Assembly (NCBI GenBank): GCA_902651635.1
Contig: CACRSC010000076.1
Span: forward strand, 28,617-64,840
Reading direction: 5' to 3'
Origin: Mastigamoeba balamuthi
Taxonomy: Eukaryota > Evosea > Mastigamoebida > Mastigamoebidae
DNA length: 36,224 bases
Shown here: one piece after another, positions 1-9,916 of the stretch
Layout of the letters: each line of letters begins with the position of its first letter
How positions within the stretch are numbered: position 1 is the stretch's first letter
Notes under the pieces: model-generated
What the model was told of the DNA's origin: nothing
The model's database searches: none
The model's input: only the letters and a program-made list of their open reading frames with translations
Program-made: the position numbers and the translations under genes

Positions 1-546
1 GGAGGTGTCTGCTCTGCGGAGCTGCGCGTCAAGCGGGTGCACACGCAAGCGCCGAGAGACAACGATAGACAAAAAGCGGCAAGAGAGCGGCGGTGGCAAC
101 CGCAGCGACATAACCCTGTGCGGCTTATCGTCGCCGGGGGCCACGTGCTGCACAGCCTCTCCCCCGCGAACGCCGCCCGCAGCCAGCGAGGGGCGGGGCT
201 GGTGGGCGCACGAGCAGAAGCAGTAGAGCAGAGCGAAGGCGACGGCGAGCTTGTAGGCGTGGGCGGGGGGCGCCAGCCGCATGAGCGCGTAGACGACCAG
301 CGAGCTCGCGACGCTGTGCGCCGCGTCGGGGCCGTAGAGGAACCACAGCACGCAGGCGCCCGTGACGACCGAGGCCAGGTGTGCCGCGCGGCCGCGGAGG
401 TGCCGCAGCACGAGGGCCAGCGGCAGCTGCGCGAGCAGGGCGACCGTGAACCGCACGTGGCCCACCGGCTGGCCCAGCGCGCCGGACATGGCCTCGGCGG
501 CGCTCTCCATGGCCGCCATCGGGTTCAGCAGCGAAACCGCCTCCAT
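1..546 (-). CDS. MBOAT-family lysophospholipid acyltransferase, N-terminal part (gene runs off the window)
   Basis: The minus-strand frame opens at an ATG at 546-544 and stays open for about 111 codons to a likely donor at 211 (GTGCGC), giving a first exon 546-212. The peptide begins MEAVSLLNPM and has several hydrophobic stretches. Its order matches the N-terminus of membrane-bound O-acyltransferases of the LPCAT/MBOAT type: a first helix, a short basic turn, a helix ending FLYGPDAAHS, then the conserved H-A-Y-K with a following helix (HAYKLAVAFALLYC). Such enzymes re-acylate lysophospholipids in the ER membrane; this role comes from the family. The catalytic Asn and His lie in later exons outside the window. 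The next acceptor is probably the AG at 23-22 or 15-14, and the junction is not settled. Head-to-head with WDR4, with 175 bases between the start codons. An alternative is another MBOAT subfamily. Confidence 0.6.
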   Translation of the reverse strand, partial: MEAVSLLNPMAAMESAAEAMSGALGQPVGHVRFTVALLAQLPLALVLRHLRGRAAHLASVVTGACVLWFLYGPDAAHSVASSLVVYALMRLAPPAHAYKLAVAFALLYCFCSCAHQPRPSLAAGGVRGGEAVQHVAPGDDKPHRVMSLRLPPPLSCRFLSIVVSRRLRVHPLDAQLRRADTS

Positions 547-721
547 AGCAGGGCTCAGGCGGCTCCCAACAACGTTTTGGATTTGAATTTGCGCGTCGCA
601 ATATCTCGCGTGGGGCGAAAAAATCTCAGCGCGGAGATTTTGGCGCCGGAATAAATGACGCCAGGGCGGAGAATCTGGCGCGAACAGAATCAACGAGATC
701 GAGCGCAGGCAAAGGCCAGCA
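547..721. promoter_or_regulatory. Bidirectional promoter between the MBOAT gene and WDR4
   Basis: This 175-base spacer separates two divergent start codons, so it must hold both promoters. It contains a perfect 20-base inverted repeat at 621-640 (arms AAATCTC and GAGATTT, 6-base spacer AGCGCG). An overlapping TTTGGCGC at 639-646 matches the animal and plant E2F core. AATATCT lies at 600-606, a motif of a kind seen near other starts in this window. Function is inferred from position only. Confidence 0.4.
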
Positions 722-1840
722 ATGGAGACGCCCCTGACCGTCCTCACCGCGTCGCCCGACGGCGCGCACGTCGTCGCGGCGCTCTCGTCGCACGTCGTCG
801 TTCTCGAGGCCGCCACCGGCGCCGTCGTCCACAGCGCGACGCTCGGCGGCCACGTGCGCGCCGCCGCGCTGCACTGCGCGCCCGGGCGCCGCCTGCTCGC
901 GACGGGCTCGGACGACAAGACGGTCCGCGTCTGCTCGCTGGGCGCCGAGGCCGCCGCGAAAACCGACGAAATCGTCAGCACGCGCCTGCCGAAGCGCATA
1001 ACGGGCGTCGCGTTCTCGCCCGACGCGCGGGCCGTTCTCGTCTCGGACAAGTTCGGTGACGTGTTCTCGCTGGCTGTCGAGGGCGAGGCGGCGGAGAAGA
1101 AGATCAAGGAGGACGACGACAGGGACTGCGTCGTGGGGCACTGCTCGCTCATCACGTGCCTGGCCATGTCGCCGTCGGGCGCCTACGTGGCGACGGGCGA
1201 CCGCGACGAGCGCGTGCGCGTGTCGCACTACCCGCGGACGTACGACATCGCGTCGTTCTGCCTCGGCCACACGCAGTTCATCGCCGGCGCGGTGTTCGCG
1301 GGCGACCGCTGGCTCTGCACCGGCGCCGCCGACGGCTCGCTGCGCGTGTGGGACGCCGCCGACGGGCGCTGCGTGTCGACCGAGCGCCCCGCGGGCGACG
1401 AGGCCGCCGTGGTGGTGCCCTGCGCGTACTGGGCCGCGTCGAGGGAGCTCGCGGTGCGCGTCGAGGGCGCGAGCTCCGCGTGGGTCTACGTCGTCGACGA
1501 GGCCACCGGGGCGCTGTCGCTGGCCCGCAAGGAGGCCACGCACGCCGCGCCGCTCTGCCTGGCGTTTGTCGCCGGCGGCGCGCTGGTCGCGGGGTTCGCG
1601 TCGTCGCCCGTCGCCGCCGTCGTGGGCGCCGCCTCCGAGGCCGCCGGCAGGCTGGCCGAGGCGATCGTCGCCAGCGCGCCCAAGTGCACCGAGCAGCAGG
1701 CCGCGAGCGTCGCCAAGGCCTACGCGATGGAGCCCATGCGCAAGAGGCAGGGCGCGGGCGGCGACGACGACGACGGCGAGGGCGAGGGCGACGACGCTGC
1801 CCCCGAGCCCGAGAGCAAGAGGCCCAAGACGGACGACTGA
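722..1840 (+). CDS. WDR4: WDR4/Trm82-like WD40 subunit of tRNA m7G46 methyltransferase
   Basis: One uninterrupted 372-residue frame with WD40 repeats throughout. Diagnostic for WDR4/Trm82 are the stretches VLVSDKFGDVFSL (about residues 107-119), the repeat containing ATGDRDERVRVSHYPRTYDI, and SFCLGHTQFI directly after it. These match the family's SDKFGDV, DRDEKIRVS-YP and CLGHT signatures. In yeast and human this subunit holds and stabilises the catalytic Trm8/METTL1, which makes N7-methylguanosine at position 46 of tRNA; the partner is not in the window. The C-terminus is an acidic, Gly/Asp-rich tail ending in a basic SKRPKTDD stretch, a plausible nuclear-localisation signal. No introns, unlike most neighbours. 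The ATG at 722 is the first in frame after the promoter region and has G at +4. The assignment is strong. Confidence 0.85.
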   Translation: METPLTVLTASPDGAHVVAALSSHVVVLEAATGAVVHSATLGGHVRAAALHCAPGRRLLATGSDDKTVRVCSLGAEAAAKTDEIVSTRLPKRITGVAFSPDARAVLVSDKFGDVFSLAVEGEAAEKKIKEDDDRDCVVGHCSLITCLAMSPSGAYVATGDRDERVRVSHYPRTYDIASFCLGHTQFIAGAVFAGDRWLCTGAADGSLRVWDAADGRCVSTERPAGDEAAVVVPCAYWAASRELAVRVEGASSAWVYVVDEATGALSLARKEATHAAPLCLAFVAGGALVAGFASSPVAAVVGAASEAAGRLAEAIVASAPKCTEQQAASVAKAYAMEPMRKRQGAGGDDDDGEGEGDDAAPEPESKRPKTDD

Positions 1841-2103
1841 CGGGCTGACGACAGCGCAGCACACACACCCCTTGCGGTCGGGACGGGGGTCGCCAACGCT
1901 CGGGCTCCGCTGAGAGACTCCGCGTGCGAACTACTGGGGTAAACGAACGTCAGGGAATGCAATCAATCATTTGAATCGTTCGATGACGAAGATATTTGCG
2001 TTGCGTCATGTTGCTGAAAAATCTGCGCGCCTCGCTCTTTATCCCCCGCGCGCGCGGCACCCCCCTTCTCCCGTTTTCACCAGAAGAAACCGCGACCCGC
2101 ACA

Positions 2104-3669
2104 ATGAGCGACAAGAGAGCAAGCTCGGGGGCGCCCAGCGGCCCCAGGGGGCAGCAGCCGCTCGGCAACATCGACCTGGAGACGAGCGAGGACGTCACCG
2201 TCGCCCCGACGTTCGACGCCATGGGCCTCCACCCCGACCTCATCCGCGGCATCTATGGCTTCGGTACCCGCCCCTGTCCCAGCCCCCTCTCTCTCCCCCC
2301 GCAGTTCAATTCAATTCAAATCAGCGCAATGTCCAATTCAATTCGATTTGCATATGCTCCCTCATCCTCGCCAAAATCTCACCGCTCTGCGCAGGGTTCG
2401 AGAAGCCGTCGGCGATCCAGCAGCGCGCCATCGTCCCGATCTCCAAGGGCCGCGACGTCATCGCGCAGTCGCAGAGCGGCACAGGTTGGCCAGTTCCCAT
2501 CTCGAAATAGAATATTATCCCGATCGCCGCCGTGAGAAAAGAAGAACCTGACCCTCCCTCCCCCGGCGCTGGTGGCGTGGCGCAGGCAAGACGGCGACGT
2601 TCTGCACGGGAGTGCTGCAGTCGATCGACACGGGCAAGCGGGAGCCGCAGGCGCTGGTGCTGAGCCCGACGAGGGAGCTGGCGCAGCAGATCCAGAAGGT
2701 CATGCTGGCCCTGGGCCGCTTCATGAGCGTGCAGGTCCACGCGTGCGTCGGAGGCAAGAAGATCGGCGACGACATGCGGGCGCTCGAGGCCGGCGTGCAC
2801 GTGGTCAGCGGCACGCCGGGGCGCGTGTTCGACATGATCTGCCGCAGGAACCTGCGGACCAAGAACATCAAGATGCTGGTGCTCGACGAGGCCGACGAGA
2901 TGCTCAGCCAGGGCTTCAAGGAGCAGATCTACGACATCTACAGGTACCTGCCGCCCGGCACGCAGGTCGTGCTGTGCAGCGCCACGCTGACGCCCGAGGT
3001 CCTCGCCATCACCAAGAAGTTCATGACGGACCCCATCCGCATCCTCGTCAAGCGCGACGAGCTGACGCTCGAGGGCATCAAGCAGTTCTTCGTCGCCGTC
3101 GAGAAGGAGGAGTACAAGTTCGAGACCCTCTGCGACCTCTACGACACCCTGACCATCACACAGGTAACACACACCCTCAGTTTCCAGGAATTTGCCACGT
3201 CAAGATTCCCGCCGGAGATTCATCTGCGATTTTGCCGCGGCTGATTCCGGATCCTCTTTCCGCTTTGCAGGCGGTCATCTTCTGCAACACGAGGCGCAAG
3301 GTGGAGTGGCTGGCAGCCAAGATGCGCAAGGCCAACTTCACTGTGGCCTCGATGCACGGAGACATGCCCCAGGGCGAGCGTGACGAGATCATGCAGTCGT
3401 TCAGGCGCGGCGACAACCGTGTGCTGATCACGACGGACCTCTGGGCACGCGGCATCGACGTCACCCAGGTCTCGCTGGTCATCAACTACGACCTGCCCAA
3501 CAACCGCGAGCTGTACATACACCGCATCGGCCGCAGCGGGCGGTTTGGGCGCAAGGGTGTGGCGATCAACTTTGTGACCAACGAGGACATGACCATCCTG
3601 CGCGACATCGAGATGTTCTACGCCACGCAGATCGACGAGATGCCCATGAACCTGCAGGACCTGGTCTGA
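2104..3669 (+). CDS. EIF4A3: DEAD-box RNA helicase eIF4A3 (exon-junction complex)
   Basis: Four exons (2104-2263, 2395-2484, 2586-3163, 3271-3669) join in phase to 408 residues, the normal size for the family. All DEAD-box motifs are present in order: Q motif ([13 protein letters not shown]), I ([10 protein letters not shown]), Ia ([10 protein letters not shown]), Ib (TPGRVFD), II (DEAD), III (SAT), IV (VIFCNT), V ([10 protein letters not shown]) and VI ([13 protein letters not shown]). The [12 protein letters not shown] form, the stretch [20 protein letters not shown] and the end TQIDEMPMN favour eIF4A3 (DDX48, the RNA clamp of the exon-junction complex) over eIF4A1/2. No second eIF4A is in the window, so it might serve both roles. 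Donors are GTACCC, GTTGGC and GTAACA. Intron 1 contains a repeated TTCAATTC unit that also occurs in a NOMO intron. Confidence 0.92.
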
Positions 3670-5228
3670 GGGCTGGCTGGCTGCTCACTACGGCCTTCTC
3701 TCTCCTCTCTCTGTCTCTCTGCAGGGCCGCACAAACAGCGAACCACAACAGGGGTCCACATTGCAGTAATCAGCTAGTCGGATGAATGTGAGAACTTCTC
3801 ATTCAGAACAGCATCAAACAATATCATACTGTGATGAAGTCCCTTGCACGACACGTGCCAAGGAAAATGGGCAAAGCAGCAGTCAAGGGCGCAACGAGGG
3901 GGGAAGGAGGGAGGGAGAAGGGTCAGTGGGTCGCCAGGGGACATGGGCGATGATTCGAGGGTGCGGGTTATGCCGAAGCTGGAGCTCTGGGCTGAAAATG
4001 GTGTACAATACCACAGGGTTTGTGGGATGATGATGTATGTGGTTTCGGCTCCCCCCAGCTGAGGGCCGAAGTCATCATCAGCCGCCTGTGTCTCGCCAAA
4101 TCGCTGGGAGCTGTCGCGACACACGTGAGGGGGTCCTTTCGTGGTACGTCTGTGATCTTTCGACGATTTTGGACCGTCTCGTGGACGTTGTCGAGATCAA
4201 TTCTGTTTATTGTTCTCCGGCGGACTAGTAGCAGTGCGGAAAACAGAGGTCTCGGGGTCGGCTTGCGTGACATGCACAGTCCGCGGGTTGCACCGCGCCC
4301 GTTGCGGTATCTCTCTGAGAGTGTGTCCTGTGGGCGCACCAGACTCGCAGTAGGAGAACAGCATTCTGTTCTTGTATTGCGGCAAGGCGGGAAAAGTGGG
4401 TCAAGAGATGTTGAGTGCAGAACAATGGAACAATGGATGTTAATCACCCGCAAGCATCTTAGCCGCCGATCTGGCAATTGCGATGCAGTGCTAATGGAGT
4501 CTGCGGATGAAGAAATGTGTGATCCGGAGAAGGCAGAGAAGGTGAGAGAACTCACGCAAAAATGTGTTTTCTCTTGTATTGAGAGCTGTTCATCGGATTC
4601 TGCGAGAAGGATTTCTGTTGTATGCGATCTGCTGGGTTGGTTCTGTCGGGGATTGCTCGGTCATGTGCGGATTTGTGATCTCACCGAGTGATTTCCTCGG
4701 TGTGTCGTCGGTGTTGTAAAGCAACAATGTGCCCTCTTTCTTTTTCTCACCAATGTCGACGGCAAAGTAACATTGTGCTATATGCTGTGGCATACAGTAC
4801 ACGTAATACAGTGCTGTACAGCTACTACATCAGGGGAGGTCTGTTACGGTGGAAAATCACAGCTGTCAACGCGATGTTCGTTGCTTGCCATCGGTTAGGC
4901 TGTACAGAGCGCCACGGTTGCTTCCTCTCACGAGACAGCGGCTGGCAACGTGTCGTTGGCCCCTCCCAAACCCCCCACGCCCGCGGCCCCCTGATCTCGC
5001 AGACCCACATGGGTGCTTGCGCGGTCCGAGGGGGGCGGGCAGGGCGTCTGGGAGGGGCTTCTGAGCGCTGCAGGGGCTGGTGGGCTTGCGGGCGCTGTGG
5101 TGGTGTGTATAGGGGCCCCCAGGAGAGGACATAATAAAAAAAAGCAAAAGCGCGGAAGCCAATCAATCGAAGAGCACCCCGCGCGTCGGGTCCCGCGGGG
5201 ACGTCGGGGAGGAGCGTCCCCCAGCGGT
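3670..5228. other. Gene-free convergent intergenic region
   Basis: About 1.56 kb between the 3' ends of eIF4A3 and the actin-related gene. It is visibly less GC-rich than the genes. Overlapping open frames exist on both strands (for example 4020-4691 plus and 3968-4555 minus) but show no domain, no family resemblance and no convincing splice structure. I found no tRNA-like B box or snRNA signature. A short imperfect hairpin (CCTTGCACG/CGTGCCAAGG) lies near 3841-3863. Confidence 0.5.
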
Positions 5229-6650
5229 CTACAGCGACCCGCGGGCCAGCGCCGCGGGGCCGACCTCCTCGTACTCCATCCTGCCGACCCACGCGCTCCT
5301 GTACTGCGGCCGCGTGGCCACGACGGCGCCGCCGGCCCACGCCAGCGCGTCCCTGCCGGCCGGCGCGACGACGCGCCTGCCGAGCTCCGCGCTGAGGCGG
5401 TCGTCGACGCCCGGGACCAGCGACGTGCCCCCCGCCAGCACGACGCTGGACATGAGGTCGAGCGCGATGCACGGGTCGGCAGCCGCGACGGCTGCGCGCA
5501 CGAGCGACGGCAGCGACGAGGCGCTCGCGGGGCCGAAGAGCAGCTCCTCGGGCGCGCGCTGCAGCACGGGGTCCGCGGCGCGCGGCAGCAGCGACACGCG
5601 CGGCGAGCCCGACGGCGGCGGCGCACCGAACGACGGCGACGGCGACTGGCAGGCCGCAGGCGCAGCGACGCAGCACATCGTCTCCTTGGCCCGCCGCGCA
5701 GCGGCCAGAGTCGCCTTGAGCGCGCGCGCGATGCACTCTGTCAGCTCAGCCCCCGCCCCGCAGACCCTCCTGCTGGCGTCCATAAGCGCTGCAGGCGCGC
5801 GAGAAGCGATCAAAACGCGCTCGGGAAGGAGGAGTCTTATTATGAGAGGGGTCCGACGGCTCACGCGAGAGCTCGTAAACGGGCGTCGCGGTGATCTGCG
5901 AGTGGCCGGCGTCGACGACGACGCCCGACTCGCGGCCGGTGGCGATGAGCGCGAGGACGCCGGCGTGGGCGCAGGCGAGCTCGGGCGTGCCCAGCGTCTC
6001 GAAGAGCAGCTGCGCGGTGGCCTCGCGCTGCCTGCGCGTCGTCATCGCGTCCTCGACCACCAGGATCCCGCGGCCCTCGGGCTCCCCGCCCCTGTCCGCC
6101 CCCGCGGGGCACCGGCAGCCCCTCCTCAGAGCCCTGGAGCGGAGGCCGGGGGGACGGAGGTGAGCAGGGGGGGACGGGGGAGAGGGGAGAGGAAGGGGAG
6201 GAAGTTCTCAAGTGGGTATTATTAGCCGGCACGTTAGAATTTCGTCGCTGCAAAGTGAGAAAACGGTCGGAATGGCGACCCCCAGCAGGGGCAGGAAACG
6301 GCGGGGAGGGGCCGCGGACCACTTGAGGGCTGCGGCGTCGTCGCACAGGACGTCCTTGTAGCCGCTGTCCTCGTAGACTGCCCGCCCGCCCCCCGAGTCA
6401 ATTTCGTTTCGGTACTTTTTTTATATTTTAAAAAGACAGAGGGATCGCGTCTCGCGAAACTCGAAATGTAAAAGGGGTTGAATAACGGGAGTTGGGTATT
6501 GGGGGGCCTGGGGGGCGGGGCTGCACCGAGGGTGAGGGGGGAGGGCGACGTGGCGGGGCCGACACGCGCCGAGAACGACCCGACGTCGACGACGAGCGGT
6601 GGCACGTCGTCGCTCTCGTCGCAAAACTCGTCGTCGAATTCGCTGAACAT
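5229..6650 (-). CDS. Divergent actin-related protein
   Basis: Four exons on the minus strand (6650-6527, 6377-6320, 6133-5865, 5788-5229) join in phase to about 336 residues. An acidic N-terminus (MFSEFDDEFCDESDD) leads into PLVVDVGSFSARVG, the phosphate-1 loop of the actin fold. Later come ILVVEDAM...QREATAQLLFE (actin VLLTEAP...KMTQIMFE), ESGVVVDAGHSQITATPVYE (phosphate-2 loop), AKETMCCVA (actin KEKLCYVA) and the adenosine region SSVVLAGGTSLVPG near the C-terminus, ending EYEEVGPAAL like actin EYDESGP. It is shorter than actin (375). The segment around actin G-I-V-T-N-W is not visible, so exons 2 and 3 or their boundary (donor GTCCGC at 6319) are uncertain. The acidic start and divergence suggest a nuclear ARP such as the ARP4 type, but I would not assign a number. 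Confidence 0.72.
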
Positions 6651-7290
6651 AACCGAAATCGCACGCGTGGGGGTGACGGTCGTGGTGTGGGGCGTGTGTG
6701 CACGTGTGCGGTTTGGCAAGAGTGCTCGGGTGGGCCCCCACGCAGGTGTGCACGAGAGGCGGTGTTCTTGCGAAGGAGAACAGAAAAGAAAAGACGAGAT
6801 GGCTGCTCCTGTTCACGCGACGGGAAAATGTACACTAACACCCCCCGAAAATCGGCGTGACGCACGCGGTGCTATGGCAATGGCACTTTCTTACACGCGG
6901 ACACGTGGCTGGGGGGCGAGCCGGGCCACGGGAAAACGACCCAGAGGCGACGAGGAAATACAGCAACGGAGAGGAGATTTGGGCCATCCATAATTCCGCC
7001 ACGAAGATAACAATATCCGCCATGCCCGCAACGGGAAGTCCTTAAAGCCAATCGGCGCATTCGGGCACAGGCCGGTCCGTAATGCAATTTGGCCCACCCG
7101 CATCCATACATAGAACACCGCGCCTTCTCGCCGGCGTTCTGCCGCGCCCCGCTGTTATTCGTCGGTTCTTGTAACGTGAAACTGCGTGTACCAGGGGGGA
7201 AGGAAAACGTAAGTAATGCGAGCGTTGTTTCTGTGGGAGCCTCCGTCCCCAGCCGTCTGGCGCGCGGCCCCCAGCGTTGCCAGAGGCTCC
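6651..7290. other. Spacer holding the ARP promoter and the PARG 3' end
   Basis: 640 bases between two minus-strand genes. It should carry the ARP promoter (near 6651-6900) and the PARG 3' UTR (near 7290). Small open frames here are not conserved-looking. No RNA gene recognised. Confidence 0.4.
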
Positions 7291-9551
7291 CTATCTCTTG
7301 GTAAGGTGCGCGCGGAGCTCGGCCAGCGTTGGCAGTGTCCCCTCGTGCCTGGCACAGTCGGCCATGCCGTCGATCTGGCTCCACACGTCTCCCACGGTCG
7401 AGCCCGTGGCGCGCAGCTCGTCCCACACGAGGCACAGGTCGTCGCTCAGCGTCCCGTCGCCAAACGTCAGGTAGTGCACCAGCGGCCTCCCGCACTCGGA
7501 CGCCGCCAGCAGCTGCACGAGCGCCTTGAGCGTCTTGTTGCCCCCGAACACGCCGCATCCCCAGTTGCCAGTGGCAATCGGCTTTCGGGGCCCCGTGCAC
7601 GTGAATCCTCTGCTCGTGCGTTGCGTTGCGAGGGGAGGGCCAAGTGAGTGCGTGCACACGCGGGTATTCCAAGTGTCTGGGAGGGCTGTTCCTCGTTCGG
7701 TTCCCGTACATGTATGCCTTGTCGAGCTCTCTGTGTATCATGGCGTCGTCAAACTGCGTGCGGGGGCCCCCGGTCTTCATGTAGTCCACCGCGTCAATGG
7801 CGACAATTTCTCTGTCGATCTGCGCGCGCACAAGAGAAGGAGGAAGGGAGGCAGTGGGCCCCGTCGGCAAAATGTCAGCCTATCGGCAATCGGCAATTGA
7901 GATCGGCAATAATATAAATAAGAGGAGAGGAGCGATGCGGGCGGGAATGCAGACCAGTCCATCAATCCTGTCGGCATGGACGGAGGAGGGTCAGCATCAC
8001 GACGGCCCCCACGAGGAGGAGGGAAGGGAGATGGGGGACAACGGACTGCGGTGTCTTGTCCTGGAAGTCGCCTGCAAAAGACAGCGTGAAACTGTAGCCC
8101 GAATGCAACGAGAATCTCTCGGCGCCCCGCATCACAATGCACTCGTCGTCGCGCATCTGCTCGCACAGCAGCCGCGAGACGATGAGCTCGGGGTGCGTGA
8201 GGAAGCATATCTCCTCCTGAACCGCTCCCTGTTGCGTTTTGTATTTGCCAACACCAACGCGTGCGCCCTGTCAGACGGCGGCGAATACGTCGGGGGCACT
8301 GCTGCGTGTACCTTCCCGAACACCCCGCCCCCGATGATCTTGTTGGCAAAGTCCACGAGCGTGCAGCCCTCGGAGTCCTCGATCTAGGCGGGGTTGGGAG
8401 GGTGGGCTCAGGCCCGAGGGAGGGAGGGGAAAGAGGGTGTCGCCCAGGCGCACTGATCCGAACGCGACAGCCCTGACCTGGCACAACGGCTTCTTGCTGT
8501 GCTGCCAGTCGACGCTCTGCTGCAGCACCCTGCGCTCAAACTCGATTCTCCCGCGCGGCACTGCACGGGCGGGAGTAGCGCGTGAGACCCTGGGGGGGAT
8601 GGGAGAGGAGTAGTGGAGGAGGAGCTGGCCTGCCGCGGTGACGCGCTCGAAGTAGTGGAAGAGGAAGAGGAGCTTGGACTGCATGACGCTGGCCTGGAAG
8701 AGCGTCCGGAAGCTGAACGAGGGCATCGTCCGCGAGCCCACGACGGCCGGCGCGCCCTTGTCCGCCGACCTGCCCGGGAACACGCAGAAGAAGCACCCCG
8801 CCATCAGCGCGGCCGCCTGCGCGCGCGTCAGCCTCGCCGTGCCGGGCGCCCCCGCGCGCAGGACCGGCAGCGGCTCCGCCAAGGCCTCGCGCATGCCGCG
8901 GACGAGCTCCGCCATGCGCGGCAGCACAGAGGCGAAGAGGCGGGCGGCCGTCTCGGGCCGCACCTCGCAGAACCTGCGCAGGCCGCTGAAGTCCCACCAC
9001 GCGGCCGCGGGCCCGTTGATGGCCTTGACCGCCGCCTCGACGTCGTCGGCGCTGCGCAGCGGCCGCGCGAGCGCGCGCGTTATCGCGTCCCACCGCTGGG
9101 GCCCCTCGTCGCCCTCCCACGGCATCGCGACGCTGGGCGTCTCTGGCTGCGGCTGCGGCTGCTGCGGCTGCTGCGGGACGAGCTTGGGCTTCTTGACGAG
9201 GGGCTGCGGGGGCGCTGCGGTGGCCTCGTCGTCGGGGTCGTCGCGCAGGGCCGCGAGGTCCGCGCGGGGCATCGAGAGCGTCGGCGACTCGGGGACGTCC
9301 GACGACCCGCTCTCCTCGTCCGAGTCGGCCCCGCGCTGCGCCAGCGTCCGCTTCCTGCTGCTCGCCGGCGACTCTGCGACCTCCTGCTGCTGCTGCTGCT
9401 TTGACGTCGACGTCGACGTCGCCGCTGGCGTCGAGGCGTCGAGCACTCGCGGTCGCTTGTTCTGCGGCTCGTCGCTGCCCGCCTGCTCCTTGACGCTCGC
9501 AAAGTACCCCGTCAGGAGCCGCTTCTTGCCGCTGCCCGTGTCGTCGCCCAT
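7291..9551 (-). CDS. PARG: Poly(ADP-ribose) glycohydrolase
   Basis: Six exons on the minus strand (9551-8630, 8560-8478, 8383-8312, 8228-8043, 7819-7660, 7607-7291) join to 579 residues. The catalytic signature is clear: GGG at about 353-355 followed by QEE at 363-365, formed across the exon 3/4 junction (IIGGGVFGK then GAVQEEICFL). Further family blocks are LFLFHYFERV, VDFANK, LIVSRLL, DDECIVMRGAE, EIVAIDA and ATGNWGCGVFGG. The enzyme cleaves ribose-ribose bonds of poly(ADP-ribose), reversing PARP signalling in the nucleus. The N-terminal 200 residues are low-complexity, with a Q run and basic NLS-like clusters. KRLLTGYF near residues 10-17 resembles a PCNA-interacting box with Lys in place of Gln. 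The first intron (8629-8561) would be GC-AG; it is 69 bases and open, so it could instead be a 23-residue insert, but removing it restores PARG spacing. The last intron is only 52 bases. Confidence 0.9.
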
Positions 9552-9916
9552 TGCCTTGGCCCTCTGGTGGTCTCCTGAGCGGACGCAGACGCAGCGCCGC
9601 CCCCCGGAGGCCCCGTGAGAAGAGGCGGCTCAGTTGTTTGGTGTTTTTTGGGGTTTGGATATTTTTGCCACCGCGACGTTTCGCTCCGTGGCGTCCGCTG
9701 CGGGCGCCCTGGGCACGCGCATCGCGGCCGGGGTGGCGGGATCGCGGGGGCGGGGTGCGCGACGTACAGTGCGCAGCGGTGTTTGCCCGAGGGGACGCTC
9801 GTGAGCTCGCGGGCAGCGTTGCGCGCGTTTTTTCTTTGGATTTCAAAAAAAGATTGTTTCTGGATTCGCGTATCTTGTCCGGCTGGATATCGGGCCGCGT
9901 TTTCTGCGCTGAGAAG
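9552..9916. promoter_or_regulatory. Divergent promoter region of PARG and AP5Z1
   Basis: 365 bases between opposing start codons. It holds GGATATTTTT at 9658-9667 (towards PARG) and GGATATCGGG at 9885-9894 (27 bases before the AP5Z1 ATG), plus an A-rich tract around 9845-9851. No known factor site is assigned. Confidence 0.4.

Noticed and set aside
626-1864. Long antisense open frame across WDR4 and similar long open frames opposite or offset to other GC-rich genes
   Set aside because: GC-rich coding DNA has few stop codons in other frames. These frames show repetitive Ala/Arg/Gly composition, no domains, and overlap genes with clear homology.
3829-3863. C/D snoRNA C box (TGTGATGAAG)
   Set aside because: No D box (CTGA) or terminal stem at a fitting distance was found.
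4020-4691. Open frame of 223 codons in the eIF4A3-ARP spacer
   Set aside because: It has no recognisable domain, competes with an equally long frame on the other strand, and its composition matches intergenic DNA.
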